Source: Sepiola atlantica
Lineage: Eukaryota; Mollusca; Cephalopoda; Sepiida; Sepiolidae
Length of the DNA: 64,000 nucleotides
Assembly (NCBI GenBank): GCA_963556195.1
Contig: OY744525.1
Coordinates: 61,706,272 to 61,770,271, forward strand
Direction: 5' to 3'
Made by a program: the position numbers and the translations under genes. The notes under the pieces were generated by a model. It made no database searches, had not been told where the DNA came from, and saw only the letters and a list, made by a program, of their open reading frames with translations. Shown here piece after piece: positions 11,441 through 21,951 of this stretch (its first letter is position 1; each line of letters begins with the position of its first letter).

Positions 11441-11442
<2 letters not shown>

Positions 11443-11545
11443 ATATTGCGTCTACAGTGTAAAGTTGAATCCACTTGAAATAGAGCGTTTTGACTTTACC
11501 GTTAGTGCAAGAAATGGGGTCAACTTTCATTTATTTAGTTTATGA
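11441..11545 (+). repeat. Family L fragment
   Basis: 'gtaaagttgaat' then 'acttgaaata' and 'ttttgactttaccgtta' also occur at 20720-20820, inside the 900-bp TTAA-ended element. This is therefore probably a fragment of that element. Confidence 0.55.
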
Positions 11546-11574
11546 GCAGAAATTGCTATTGTATCCATAACTGA

Positions 11575-12200
11575 GATAAAATCATGGGTTCATATATTTC
11601 CAATGGTATTAGGACGTAATGAGCACAATAGATCTGACATGGTTTGAACTCTGCATCGCCTTATCGATTCAATAGACCGTGACGGTATCTAATTAAGACA
11701 ATCACACACCATATATTTGAATAAGAAAGTGTACGCTAAGAAATCATTTTTAACTTAGCAGCTTCTGTGTCAATAAAGTTAAGCAATGTCGAACCTGTTC
11801 AGGACTTAGATGGGTGACCAGTTGAGAATACTTGATGCCATAAGTCTGGAAGTGGACGTGGTTGTAAAGTCACTTTCTCTTACACCTCTGAGTAATATAT
11901 GAATAAGTTTACTTCTTTTCGTCTAGCTATGGGTCAATAGTAGGGTAGATTGACTCGAATCTAGATATGGCAACTAGTCTAGGAGAAAGAAACCCCCACA
12001 AAACACCAATCCTAATCCCATCATTGCTTCTGATTATATTGGACTTCTCGTTGTCACTGGACTTCATCAGTGTTAGGATTAGAAGTACAGTTAGAGATTG
12101 TGCAACTTTTGCCTCATTATAAACTCATTGTGCAGTCAGCCTGTCAGAGGTTGTCCATTGTCTCTAAAGACAGTAGGAGACCAACTATCAGGCTCCTTAA
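11575..12200 (+). repeat. Family M repeat containing a 5S rRNA-like block, copy 1
   Basis: It matches 27838-28310 before, within and after a 5S-like block. The upstream shared part includes 'gggttcatayctttcca' and 'caatcacacacc'. The downstream shared part includes 'ggacttctc..tgccactg' and 'ttgtccattgtctct'. The 5S-like block is listed separately. No reading frame is conserved between copies. Confidence 0.6.
11771..11848 (+). pseudogene. 5S rRNA-like sequence (3' two thirds), diverged
   Basis: 'aagttaagcaatgtcgaacc' followed by 'acttagatgggtgacc', 'gagaatac' and 'gatgcc' follows the order of the 3' part of animal 5S rRNA (AAGUUAAGCAACGUCGGGCC, GGAUGGGUGACC, GGGAAUACC, GGUGCUGU). The 5' third is not recognisable, so it cannot be a functional 5S gene. 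It is embedded in repeat family M. Confidence 0.6.
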
Positions 12201-12789
12201 AAATAAATAAAAGTTTTTTTTTTTTAAGTAAGGTGAAATTCGTTTTGATTTTTGAATTTGCAGCATCCACAAAAAGACATAACTATTTTTATCGGAATGT
12301 GTTGTTACAGGAAAATACAATAAGGAGAAATCGTGAGGTAAAAAAAAAAAGATGCGGAGAAGGAATTAAAAAAAAAACCCAAAAAACAATAAGAAAAAAC
12401 AATTTAAAAAACGAACGAAAAAAAAACGAAAAAAAAACGAATGAGATAGCGTGTGATAATTTACTCGTTTCTATAAAAGAGTATGATCCTTCCCCCAGCC
12501 AAAATGGTTGGCAAGATAAAAGACTCGAGCACCAAAGGAATATCTCCGTATCTATATTTACACACAAACGTGATGAGAGAAAGCCACATGACTATTGTTA
12601 AGAAAGAAATAGTTTTTCTTTTTTCATTTTTGGGGCATGCATATGACAAGCTGACACAATAGGATATCGTTCTTTTTTACCTAGTTAAATAAATCAAGAA
12701 ATTAACGAGTGTGCAGGGTTCATATATTAGAAGAATTCGTAGTTATTGCTAGGTAATAATATCCAATATGATAGTGCTCTATACTAAAA
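12201..12789. other. Non-coding stretch with an A-rich low-complexity tract
   Basis: 12339-12445 is A-rich (AAAAACGAACG-type) and produces spurious Lys/Asn-rich open frames. Nothing else is recognised. Confidence 0.45.
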
Positions 12790-13495
12790 TAGTTATTAAT
12801 AGAGCTGGTATATTGTAAGCATGCACTAGGCGGCTGCATGTTTAGTGAGTTGCATGTTAACGATGCATGCGAATAACCGACTTGCTGCAAGTGAGAGATA
12901 TTTAGCTAAGAAAAGAGAAATCACCCAAGATATGGGAAATATCTCTGATTTTGGATTTGACCATCCAGAATTTGAGTTCTCTTTGAAATAAAGTTAGTGT
13001 CTCTTTTAACCCCCCGTCTCATGCTGAGAAAAATAATAGCTGAAAATTGTCAGCAGATTAGCCCTTTCAAATGGATGCTGGCTGGCCATTATCTCAAGTG
13101 ACCCTTCTGGTGGTCTCAGAATATCTATACGTATTCCAGCAGATGGGCAGGGGGTAGTTTTGTTTTCTGGGGGTCTGACAGTCAATTAGGTGTGTTTGCC
13201 TCTCTGAGAGAGATGGGCCCTTGAGGCTCTTAGCTAATGGATTGTATTCATTGGACTTGTGTTTTGATTTGGCCGGGCTAAGAATTCTCATTTGCAAGCC
13301 TGTTGTTCAGTATAAGAAAACGTATTTACGTTTTTACTTGTTTTAAACTGGAGTTATGACTTTATTTGGAGGAAAAATTCTTCTGTTGCAAAGCTGATTG
13401 AAATCACCCAATTGATACTGTGTCGGAATCAAACAACTCTGAGCGAACGATCATAGCCTGTGCAATGAACACACACAGACCACGTTCATTATATT
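12790..13495 (+). repeat. Large diverged repeat family B, copy 1
   Basis: Matches 44205-44850 in order. Landmarks are 'gctgcatgtttagtg', 'gatatttagctaaga', 'tatctcaagtg', 'tattccagcag', 'cttctgttgcaaa' and 'gcctgtgcaatgaacacaca'. It is about 650-700 bp long and diverged, with many stops. No protein similarity is recognised. Confidence 0.6.
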
Positions 13496-13584
13496 TGTAA
13501 GTAGTTTGGCTTATATATCCAGATGGTACTTACGCGTGAAAAACTATTCATGAAAGTTCAAAATCCCCCACAATCATACTCACT

Positions 13585-13659
13585 ATTGCCCAAAATTCAT
13601 AATCATCGGTTAAATTAATTTAGGAATGAATTCTATGCATAGAAATATATTAACATACC

Positions 13660-13661
<2 letters not shown>
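13585..13661 (+). repeat. Family E fragment (right end)
   Basis: 'ttaattaatttaggaatgaatyc'-type sequence followed by 'catagaaatatat' matches the right end of family E at 33400-33470 and 47640-47685. Confidence 0.5.

Positions 13662-13710
<49 letters not shown>
13662..13710. repeat. (TA)n microsatellite
   Basis: About 24 TA units, adjoining a half foldback element. Confidence 0.95.
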
Positions 13711-13713
<3 letters not shown>

Positions 13714-13846
13714 TATTTTTATTTACAGAGACATGTACAAAATCTGCGACACTGGCATGTCGATGTTATCGATCAACAGCTATTATAAACTAAGATTTCA
13801 TCAGGCAGAGTTAGAATCCGATCTTAATCTTAGATCATATTTGGAA
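13711..13846 (+). repeat. Single arm of the foldback element seen complete at 48488-48738
   Basis: It matches the left arm and loop of the 48.5 kb foldback ('gacatgtacaaaatctgcga', 'cactggcatgtcgatgttat', 'gatcaacagctattataaac') and ends at 'gatcatatttggaa' directly in a new (TA)n at 13847-13876. The second arm is absent. Confidence 0.75.
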
Positions 13847-13878
<32 letters not shown>

Positions 13879-13999
13879 GGCATGATGCAATGTTCCTACG
13901 TCAGTAGTTGGACACTATTTGACGAGCTTTCTATATCAGTCGGCGTCTCGATCTTAATTCTCTGTCCTTTCTCATGATAATTCTTGGTGGCCATGGGGA

Positions 14000-14156
14000 A
14001 AAACGCCAGGCTACAAAGTCCCGGGTGACTTTGTGACCGAGTTCAAATCTCTCGACCAGCACTAATTGTCATCTCCTACACTGATGACTGCATAAACAAG
14101 ACACACTAGTGTCTGTAGGTTAAAAAATAATTAATATTTATTTATTAAAAATATTG

Positions 14157-14160
<4 letters not shown>
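14000..14160 (+). repeat. tRNA-headed SINE-like unit with decayed hammerhead motif
   Basis: A tRNA-like box B ('gagttcaaatctc' at about 14039-14051) is followed by CTACA|CTGATGA (14076-14087) and then GTC|TGTAGG (14111-14119). The CTACA/TGTAG flanks pair as stem I of a type I hammerhead. The GAAA of the core is missing (AAGACAC instead), so it should be inactive. It continues into 'aataattaatatttattta', shared with the reverse copy at 54105-54265, and then into (TA)n at 14158-14196. Confidence 0.55.
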
Positions 14161-14196
<36 letters not shown>

Positions 14197-14199
<3 letters not shown>

Positions 14200-15057
14200 C
14201 TGTACTACTCAGAGTATAACGAAATGGAGATTATCGAAAACTGTATCTTATTAAATGAGTTACCCCGTGTCTACTGGGAGAGTAAGAGTACATAGAAATT
14301 AAGAAAGGTATACTCTTTCTTTATTTGTGACTAAAAAAAAAAAAATTGAGCAAGACTAAATATCAAAATCGAAGAAATTGATTGAGAATATGTGCCTTTT
14401 AGTGCTGACTGAACAGATTTTTTTATGCAACTCGTAAAAAAAAAGGTATTGATCACAAAATTATGGGGAGCGGCTGACTTTACTTTATATTTTGGATGCA
14501 TATATGTTCAGAGGAAATGTAATTTATCTGTAGATGAGCGCATCCAATATCATCGATGCAAGTCAAGTCAGTCATACGAAAGCCTATAAATGGAAATACG
14601 TCTCATCTAAGAAACAAATAAAAAAAAAGTTAAAAACATTTTATTTTTAAAAGAAAGCACTCAACAAATCGTTGTCTTCTCAACTGTGGACGGGGTGCTG
14701 GGGAGGGGGATGACTCAGAAAAACGAAGAAAATCTTCCAAGCGTGAAGGAAAATTGATGTGAAAGAATTTGATCAAAATATGAAATTTTAAATTTTATTG
14801 GGATAAACTATATAAAATCAATAAAAAAAAACTAATGACACATTATTTCAGAAACATATTTGTGATTTATATACGTATGTGTTTGTGTGTTGCGAGGGGG
14901 GGGGTGCTGGAGGCGGAAAAGCATTAGCCCGAAAAATGTCTTATCGGAGAAAACATGTGCTTGCGAGAAATTGAATTAAAGCCTTTAGAAAAGTTTCAGT
15001 GCGATTGATAAAAATACCTTCACCCACTATAGAAATGTCATTATCTCTCTCACATAC

Positions 15058-15060
<3 letters not shown>
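14197..15060. other. AT-rich non-coding stretch
   Basis: No gene, RNA or clear repeat partner is seen. A-rich runs lie at about 14335 and 14620, and a G run at about 14896. Confidence 0.4.
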
Positions 15061-15061
<1 letters not shown>

Positions 15062-15094
<33 letters not shown>

Positions 15095-15133
15095 ACATTT
15101 ATACACAGACAAATATATGTACAAAAACAAATA

Positions 15134-15165
<32 letters not shown>

Positions 15166-15314
15166 CACAACATTTATACACAGACAAATATATGTACAAA
15201 AACAAATATATATATATACAACATTTATACACAGACAAATATATGTACAAAAACAAATATATATATATATATATATATATACAACATTTATACACAGACA
15301 AATATATGTACAAA

Positions 15315-15376
<62 letters not shown>

Positions 15377-15378
15377 TA
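15062..15378. repeat. Compound (TA)n array with a 45-bp interspersed unit, ending in (GA)n
   Basis: The block 'caacatttatacacagacaa' + 'atatatgtacaaaaacaa' occurs four times, starting near 15091, 15168, 15219 and 15281. The copies are separated by (TA)n of differing length. The array ends in (TA)n and then GAGAGA and GATA repeats at 15354-15387. Open frames through it are microsatellite artefacts. Confidence 0.9.
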
Positions 15379-15699
15379 GATAGATAGCTATACATAAACA
15401 CACACAACCACAACCACTATTTGTTTCAATTTGATTTCATTCGAAAATTCATGAACTGTAACATATCTGTTAAAACGTTCTTGTAACATAACTAGAAATT
15501 AAATCTGTTTACTTCTATATTATCCTTGTGGATAGTATAGAAGTAAAGTGACCTATTATTTTGCTATCTAATTTACATACGTTTCATGGTGTGTATGGAC
15601 ACTGAATTAGTTTAAAAGAGTATCACTTTTTCTCTCAATACTCGTAGAGAAATCAAAAACCGCAAGAGTGTGTTTCAGAATTTTTTGAAATGATGATTG

Positions 15700-16155
15700 C
15701 TAATTTGTATTATTTTGACTACTGTTCTCATCTTGGATGTTATTCCCACAACGTTTCGGCCGATCTAACCTCCGACCTTCTTCAGGTGCATCTTGTCGAA
15801 CTCTGGAACCTTTCTGTCGACCCTTGGCTCAAGTGATAAAAGTGCTAAGTGATAATCAGTTCTAAGGGACATTCTTCTGGAGGTTAAAGGTTCAATCCTC
15901 AGTACGGGCGAAACTAAGAATACAATTGCGAACGAGAGCAAGTTACCCCCATGGATTCAATTATAGGGCTCCGTTCGAAATTCCGCACAGACAGCCGAGT
16001 TCGACAAAGATTTCCGAGTTCAACAAGATGCGCCTGAAGAAGGTCAGAGGTTACATCGGCCGAAACGTTGTGAGAATATCCAAAATGAGAACAGTAATCC
16101 AAATAATGCAAATCAATAAACAGTCCAAATATTGGAAGACTTTAAATATAAATAA
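15700..16155. repeat. Foldback repeat family G, copy 1
   Basis: The left arm (15710-15800) is the reverse complement of the right arm (15985-16145). Both contain 'cgaaacgttgtg', the 'ctgaagaaggt' motif and 'gatgagaacagta'. The centre carries a box B-like 'ggttcaatcctc' (15888-15899) and 'ctccgttcgaaattcc'. Each arm reads outward as CTGAAGA, a possible stem (ggtcgg../..cggcc), then GAAAC, which is a hammerhead-like core. Other copies are at 18765-19310, 34265-34326, 35440-35990, 46815-46990 and 58600-59040. Confidence 0.7.
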
Positions 16156-16504
16156 GGAGTAAATATTAGAGTGGTTTAATAAACACACAGTGAGAGAGGG
16201 CGATATAAAAAATTTTTTTTTTTTTTTATGAAAGTCGCTCCAGACAAGGTATGAAGCCACTTGATGTAAAGTGCAAAAAAAAACCCAAAGAAACTTTCAA
16301 GTTAAAAAAAAAACTAGCCAAGTGTTAAATCGATAGATTTCGACCTAGAAAACAGCAATTCTTCCCCCTTTGTCAGAAATATCACTCATGGAATGTGAGG
16401 ACTAAAGGAAAAAATAAGAGAAGCGACAGTTACGAGGCTGCCAAATATAAACCCAAGGTCCACTTTCTACTCTCCTATACATAGATAGCTCACTGAAAAA
16501 ATGG
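16156..16504. other. Non-coding spacer
   Basis: AT-rich, with a T run at about 16216-16227. Nothing is recognised. Confidence 0.35.
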
Positions 16505-16680
16505 TGACTTGTTCATCTAATTATAATTAATGGCTAATTAACATAATCAAAATAGGATTTTTTTTCAAACATAACAAAATCCCAGAACTAAAACATATTT
16601 TAGCATGTATTTTGTGTCATTTAAGCATGTAGAAAATAAACCTTAGGAAAAAAAAACGTTGATGAATTCAGCTACTTTAG
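16505..16680 (+). repeat. Interspersed repeat family C, copy 3
   Basis: Matches the other family C copies ('acataacaaaatccc', 'gcatgtattttgtgt', 'ttgatgaattcagct'). It joins directly to a SINE-like unit. Confidence 0.6.
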
Positions 16681-16800
16681 TCTTGTGTTCGAATCCATCG
16701 ACCGGTGGTATAGCCTGACTTAGCCACACTGATGAGCCTTATTAAGACGAAGCATATGTATGTGGAAAATAAAAAATAAAACATAAAAATATTTGATTGC
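16681..16800 (+). repeat. tRNA-headed SINE-like unit with decayed hammerhead motif
   Basis: Box B-like 'gtgttcgaatcc' (16685-16696) is followed by gccaca|CTGATGA (16729-16735), a stem II-like 'ccttattaaga', then GAAGC where GAAAC is expected, and TGTGG that pairs with CCACA. The changed A and the lost cleavage C predict an inactive ribozyme. Confidence 0.55.
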
Positions 16801-16954
16801 CTCCTTCAAAGATAAAGCACTATGTAAGGAAAATATGAAAAGTTTCTGAATTAAAGCAATATTGCGTCGTTCGCTTCCCTTTAGCAGGAAGGATTTAACA
16901 TTCTATAGAATCTTAAATAGGTATATTACCCTTCTATATTAGAAAGTTTCTATC

Positions 16955-17110
16955 AGTGGGTGAGCGGGCAAAGACGTTGGATGGAAGTCACAGGTGACTT
17001 TAGTCTAATGTTTGAACCCAGCAACCAGTGGTATAGCCTTACCTAGTCATACTGCAGAGTCTTATTAAGACGAAACATATGTATGTGGATAAATAAAAAA
17101 TATTTACTTT
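16955..17110 (+). repeat. tRNA-headed SINE-like unit with decayed hammerhead motif
   Basis: Box B-like 'gtttgaaccc' is followed by 'atactgcagagtcttattaa' and 'gacgaaacatatgtatgtgg'. The GTCTT/AAGAC stem and GAAAC are intact, but the first core strand is CTGCAGA instead of CTGANGA. It is the sister of 16681-16800, about 290 bp away in the same orientation. Confidence 0.55.
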
Positions 17111-17117
17111 ATGTGTA

Positions 17118-17121
17118 TGTG

Positions 17122-17154
<33 letters not shown>

Positions 17155-17210
17155 ACATACATACATACATACACATACTATGTACACACAATTAAATACA
17201 CACATACATA
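17118..17210. repeat. (TA)n / (CATA)n microsatellite
   Basis: A TA run followed by mixed ACAC and ACAT repeats. Confidence 0.9.
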
Positions 17211-17614
17211 TCGATGTATAGGAAATAAATAGGGAAATATTGAATAAAGAAAAAAAGACAGACTAGTTTGAACAAAAACATTAACACAGAGTCATGCTTT
17301 AATTTAATATTTGGTCGTTTACGTACGAGTTTTATCAAGAATGACGAGATGAATTAACAGAGTCAATGGTTATACATTTGTGCCGTGGTGGAAGTGAGAA
17401 GTTCAAAATGTGAAATAGCAGGCTATGAGAGGATATTGAACTAAATGGAGAGTGGGGTAAAAGAAAAAGTCTGAGAAGTGTGATAGTACGACAGGGGAGA
17501 GAAGTTTGTGGATATATCTATGCGCACACAAATATATGAAACACTAAACGAACATTGAATACATGTACAAAAATTATGCTTCGTCAGTGTTTGGACGGAT
17601 ATATATATAAAATC
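17211..17614. other. Non-coding spacer
   Basis: Nothing recognised. Confidence 0.35.
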
Positions 17615-17890
17615 GTAGAATTACGTCAGTCATTTAATTTTTCATATATAAATATAAATTATTATCATTTCTGATGACCTAAAGAGCAAAAACACCTATT
17701 GTTGACTTTTTAAAAATTTGAGTGGTGGATTTCTTTCCGAATTCATTTCAAGTGGCAAGGTTGTTCGACTTGCTCGCTTCCCCTCACCACTTGAAATGGT
17801 TTCGCCCCGAGTCTAGAAAAAGACCCGTTTTTTACTTGCTAACTTTTGTGTGACGGGGGGAATTTATATACAAATAAATACACAATGCCC
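17615..17890 (-). repeat. Family K repeat with internal hairpin, copy 1
   Basis: The reverse complement matches 30535-30805 over about 265 bp ('cgtcacacaaaagttagc', 'atttcaagtggtgagg', 'gaaagaaatc', 'atcagaaatgataat'). Inside, 'catttcaagtgg' (17745-17756) and 'ccacttgaaatg' (17788-17799) form a hairpin. It is non-coding. Confidence 0.7.
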
Positions 17891-18232
17891 TTTATTATAG
17901 ACCGGTGTCGATGCCAAACTTTTTTCTCTTATTGTGTCCCTTTATATGTCTGGTTTCATTGTTATGCATACTCTTTCGAAGAGGATTGATATTGTCAAGC
18001 CTTACCCACCCACTTCTTCTCGATTTGCTGTGTAATTGTACTACACTATAATTTTTACTGCTTTGTTAGACTGTGACCGTTGGTGTCTATATCCTGTGCT
18101 GATGAAGTGACTTGGTATCAATAAAAATCTCTTTCGTCTATGAAACGATCGTACACTAAACAGTTGTTGATGTTGAATTCTTGGAACGGATATAAATCAA
18201 GATGTCATAAATTCATTTATCTCTGAACTACA

Positions 18233-18234
<2 letters not shown>
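17891..18234. other. Non-coding spacer
   Basis: It contains 'gtgctgatgaagtgacttgg' at 18094-18113, which lacks any following GAAA core. No gene. Confidence 0.35.

Positions 18235-18271
<37 letters not shown>
18235..18271. repeat. (TA)n microsatellite
   Basis: About 18 TA units at the left edge of a large inverted repeat. Confidence 0.95.
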
Positions 18272-18275
<4 letters not shown>

Positions 18276-18440
18276 GCTATTAACTGAAATCTCTCTAAGA
18301 CCCTTTCAACTATCATCTCGTCAGAGGAAAATGGATAGTTCAGATAGATAAATAATATGGACGAAAGTAAAGAGCACAAGGGGAATTGAACGTGCCCCAA
18401 AAATTAATGATGGATGATTAAAATAACTTTAATTCAAAGT
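18272..18440 (+). repeat. Left arm of a 1.3-kb inverted repeat
   Basis: Pairs with 19420-19577 in inverse orientation: 'gaaatctctctaag', 'gttcagatagataaataata', 'gcgaaagtaaagarcac' and 'attaaaataactttaattca'. Both arms are flanked on the outside by (TA)n (18235-18271 and 19604-19664), so the pair delimits one composite foldback element. The minus strand contains CTGACGA..GAAA, compatible with a hammerhead core in which position 7 is free. Confidence 0.65.
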
Positions 18441-18764
18441 CGTTAAAACGATTAAAAAGACACAGTGTGGGATAAAAAAAAATTAAAAGAGGAAGATTCA
18501 ATGTTTTAACGAATTCCTTCTGCCAGCATAAGGAAGGTTTACGAATGGCGATAGAGACAGACTCCAAAACTTTCAAATGGCTTTTGGAATCTGCTCTATG
18601 TAAGACCAGACAACGCATGCTGGCTTATAGCAGAGTCCAAAGTGACACAGGGGTCCTACCCTTCCCTGTCGAATCTTAGATGGAAGATGCTGGTTTATGC
18701 GGGTCTGCAAATGCAAGGAAGTACGCCCTATATAGCCAGCATCACACTGACATTTAAATTGTTA
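18441..18764. other. Interior of the inverted repeat, left part
   Basis: No gene. Contains 'ttgtaaagacc'-like and 'ccagcat' motifs without clear partners. Confidence 0.35.
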
Positions 18765-19310
18765 ACCAACATTACTATATGCATTTCAATGTTCGGACTG
18801 ACTTCCTCATCTTGGCTGCCCCCCCCCCCCCCTCTGGGAAGAAGTAAAAATAATAAACAGCGAGTCCCACTGGAAAGTGAGGAAACTTAAGGAAACAGCT
18901 CACATGCTCGGACATGACAACTTACTGAGCAAACCACGCATAGAGCTGAATACGATTTGGAGACCTTTAATAGAGAAAGAAAACCTTGAATATCAAACAT
19001 AGTTTTAACAGTACCAAAAATTAATTCCCAAATGTCCTAGTGACACATGGCCGTTGGTTCGAAAGTTATCTGGAGGTGCTAAGTTCAATCCTGGGCGAAG
19101 TCAGTGAAAGTAACATTCAACGGAGAATTAACGAGTGTTTCCCAGAAAAAAATGGAATCCGAGCGTGGTACCCCCGTGACAATAAAGGGATTGCGTTCGA
19201 GAGTCCAGACGGAGGACAGAACGGCCGAAACGTTATGAGCCTGGCAGCCAAGATGAGGAAGTCAGTTCGAACACTAAAATCCATAATGAAAGCACCTCAT
19301 CTCAGAAATA
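18765..19310. repeat. Diverged foldback of family G type
   Basis: 'tgttcggactgacttcctca' + 'tcttggctgcc' at 18790-18820 is the reverse complement of 'ggcagccaagatgaggaagt' + 'cagttcgaaca' at 19240-19271. The centre has 'ctggaggtgctaagttcaat' (19070-19089) and 'ggtacccccgtg', in the same order as the centre of the 15.7 kb copy. 'ggccgaaacgttatgag' closes it. A C run lies at 18821-18832. The open frame at 19040-19324 runs through this repeat and is not a gene. Confidence 0.55.
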
Positions 19311-19419
19311 CAGATACTTACTAAGATTACTATAATTGGTATAGGGAACACTATCCTTGAGAAAGGAAGGAAAAATGGGTCTTGTAGAATACACTACACG
19401 TAAGGAAACAGAGTAGAAG

Positions 19420-19577
19420 ATATTTGAATTAAAGTTATTTTAATCGCCCATCGTTAATTTCTTGGCACATTGAATTCCATTAGTGTTCTTTACTTTCGCC
19501 TATATTATTTATCTATCTGAACTAGACGAGGATGGTTGAAAGAGCCTTAGAGAGATTTCCGTTAATTGTTTTTAAAA
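19420..19577 (-). repeat. Right arm of the 1.3-kb inverted repeat
   Basis: Inverse of 18272-18440, see that entry. It is followed by (TA)n at 19604-19664. Confidence 0.65.
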
Positions 19578-19601
19578 GCATATATACATTTTGTACCTCC
19601 A

Positions 19602-19603
<2 letters not shown>

Positions 19604-19654
<51 letters not shown>

Positions 19655-19664
19655 TATATAAATT
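19604..19664. repeat. (TA)n microsatellite
   Basis: About 30 TA units with one interruption. Confidence 0.95.
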
Positions 19665-19857
19665 CCCGAAACAGTTTTTCATGGTAAACAACTGATGATC
19701 CCTTAAAATAGTGTTAGAAACTAACTAATATAATAACTGTAAAAAATAAATTGACTTACATGAGTGATTTTCCACTGGAAGACTTGAGACTATAAGTTTT
19801 TTTTTTATATAATTTTTTTTTTTATATAGTTTTAATGGTTGAGAAACTTCCGAGACT
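19665..19857 (-). repeat. Family N repeat, inverted copy between two (TA)n tracts
   Basis: Reverse complement of 11221-11412 over essentially the whole length ('ctgtaaaaaataaattgact', 'acatgagtgattttcca'). (TA)n lies on both sides (19604-19664 and 19857-19881), with another at 19919-19946. Confidence 0.7.
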
Positions 19858-19946
19858 ATATATATATATATATATATATATGAGTGTATTTAGGCAACAC
19901 ACAATGTTTGCTTAAATTATTATATATATATATATATATATATATA

Positions 19947-20581
19947 AGATACTCGTATATTCTATAAAACTGCTTACATGCACCGGTATAAGTGCATGCT
20001 TAACTATGGTGACGTCTGCGTACACCTTTCGATATGTATTTGCTTTCATTTGTGTCTCTGCATAAAAACACATTCCGGCAGAATTCCAATGATCTTTCTA
20101 CCCCTCTTCTCTTCTCAGCCCCACCCATTCCGTCCGCCATCAATCTGCTTTGCAGATACTCAAAACCCATTTTAAAATCCTAAATGGAATCAGTCTATTT
20201 TCGATGGGCCATAAATTTAGACGTGCTCTTTTGTGCCGTGTGAAAACACTAAAATTTTAAATGCATTTTCGGAAGAAAAAAAAAAGCCCAGCCGAACTGT
20301 GACAAAAGATTGGAAAACAACAACAAAAACGATAAATAAATAAATGAAAATAAATAAATTAAAATTAGCAAAAACAGAAAATGGAGGCAAAAATTGAGAA
20401 ATATAAAATCTAATATCATAACCGCAAACTAAATGACAAAAATATCCGCTGAAAAGAATTTCGATCAAATATTCTTTGAGAAATACACGTACGCATGCGC
20501 ATATCTTAACAGGAAGTGACATTCTTCAGATGTGCTTATTTTTCAATCTGCATGTTTAGCGATGGAAACGTTATTTCAGAC
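19947..20581. other. Non-coding spacer
   Basis: AT-rich, with no recognised feature. The minus-strand frame at 20217-20522 is Phe/Val/Ile-rich low complexity from A-rich plus-strand sequence. Confidence 0.35.
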
Positions 20582-20585
20582 TTAA

Positions 20586-21485
20586 CCCATTAGTGCCCTT
20601 CTTTTTCTTCTTTAATTTATTATAAAAAAAATCCTTTGTAAATACAATATTCTTTGAAACTAAAATTACTTTCAAAAGGTTTACTTGAATTTATAAGATA
20701 GTTAAATCGTAAAAAAGATGGTGCGTTTATTGCGTAAAGTTGAATTAACTTGAAATAAGACATTTTGACTTTACCGTTACTGCGAGACATGGCTCAGCTT
20801 TCGTATTTATTCATTTAGATATGGATTGGTTATAAGGACGACTTACGAAATAAATTTTGATTGAATAATAGATTAAACTGATTGTATCCTTCCACTCTAG
20901 ATTTTCACAGCATACTGAAAACTAATACACCAGTGTTGCCAAATAGGTGTAATATTTGAAAGACACCCAAATCTTTGACTACCCTAGTTTAGGAGTGTTG
21001 TTACCTCGAAAGGCAGATCATAATTAAGAAAACACGGTTGTATATTTATAAGAATGTGTTTACAGAAGTACAGAATAGTATGTTACAGAAAGTCTGCGTT
21101 CGATACTGTGGATATGACTGCCACGACACTTCGTTATAACTCTATTCATAGTCTCAAAAAGAGTCCATATACTCCCGAAATAGGGTAGATGACCATCACA
21201 CCATAACAATATAAAAGATCTGGGTTGAGTATAAGGACTACTTACCCAAAAAATGTTGATTGCATCATAGATAAAACTGATTGTATCTTACCACAATAGA
21301 TTTTCACAGAATACTAAAAACTGAGACATAAGTGTTGCCAATATACATCAGAATATAAGTGAAATAGTGAAAGACTCTACAATCTCTAGAACTAACTAAA
21401 GATATCTCTGAAAAAATACAGATGTTGCTGAAATATGGTTAATTATCCTTCTGGTCCTGAAAAACAGACCATGGGCGCTAACGGG
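20586..21485. mobile_element. Candidate non-autonomous piggyBac-type DNA transposon
   Basis: The element is flanked by TTAA on both sides (20582-20585 and 21486-21489). It has imperfect terminal inverted repeats, CCCATTAGTGCCC at the left and GGGCGCTAACGGG at the right (11 of 13 match). TTAA target duplication and CCC..GGG ends are the hallmarks of piggyBac insertions (established knowledge). No transposase is encoded. Inside is a direct duplication of about 125 bp (20822-20945 versus 21222-21347: 'actgattgtatc', 'gattttcacag', 'gtgttgcca'). Confidence 0.55.
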
Positions 21486-21489
21486 TTAA

Positions 21490-21810
21490 GAGTGGCAGAC
21501 AAACTGACGGACAAATGATATTTCAAACGTAATGACAGACCATGTTGAAATTCTATTTCAAACTTAAGCCTGACCAACCGTCGATAATTCTAATTAAAAC
21601 TTAAGTATGACAGACGTACCAACTGACAGATCATTTTATGTAGATGTGGGGTTTTTAAATCGTTAGGGTGACGGACAGTCAAAATGCCAATTGAAACTTA
21701 CTGACGAAAATGCTATTTCAAACTTAAAATTAACCGAAACATTTCTTAAGTAAAAGTTGCTTTCAAATTTAGCCTGACGAATTCCAACAGGATTGAAACA
21801 CAAACGTTTC
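21490..21810. repeat. Diverged short tandem motif region
   Basis: The phrase 'atttcaaac(tt)taa' recurs about every 70-80 bp, next to 'gacaga..ctgac' (21519, 21561, 21714, and again near 21764 in weaker form). This suggests an old, decayed tandem repeat. It is non-coding. Confidence 0.35.
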
Positions 21811-21951
21811 TGTGCAACTTACTTGCCATAAGTATAATTTTATACTACTACATCGCTCTACTCATGTATGAAGCACTGAAGTAAATACTGAATGAAAAAT
21901 ATATACATAATATATTATTATAATATTATATATACGAAACAGTAATACAAT

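Noticed and set aside
15050..15403. Tyr/Ile-rich open frames on both strands
   Set aside because: Pure (TA)n translation. The same holds for the frames over other TA tracts (for example 22241-22572 and 55867-56073).
18094..18140. Hammerhead candidate at 'ctgatgaagtgacttgg'
   Set aside because: No GAAA core and no stem I partner follow.
19040..19324. 94-codon open frame
   Set aside because: It lies across the diverged family G foldback, and the same positions in other copies are closed.
19704..19740. Hammerhead candidate in family N ('ctgatgatcccttaaaatag' then 'gaaac')
   Set aside because: The intervening bases cannot form stem II and no stem I partner is present.
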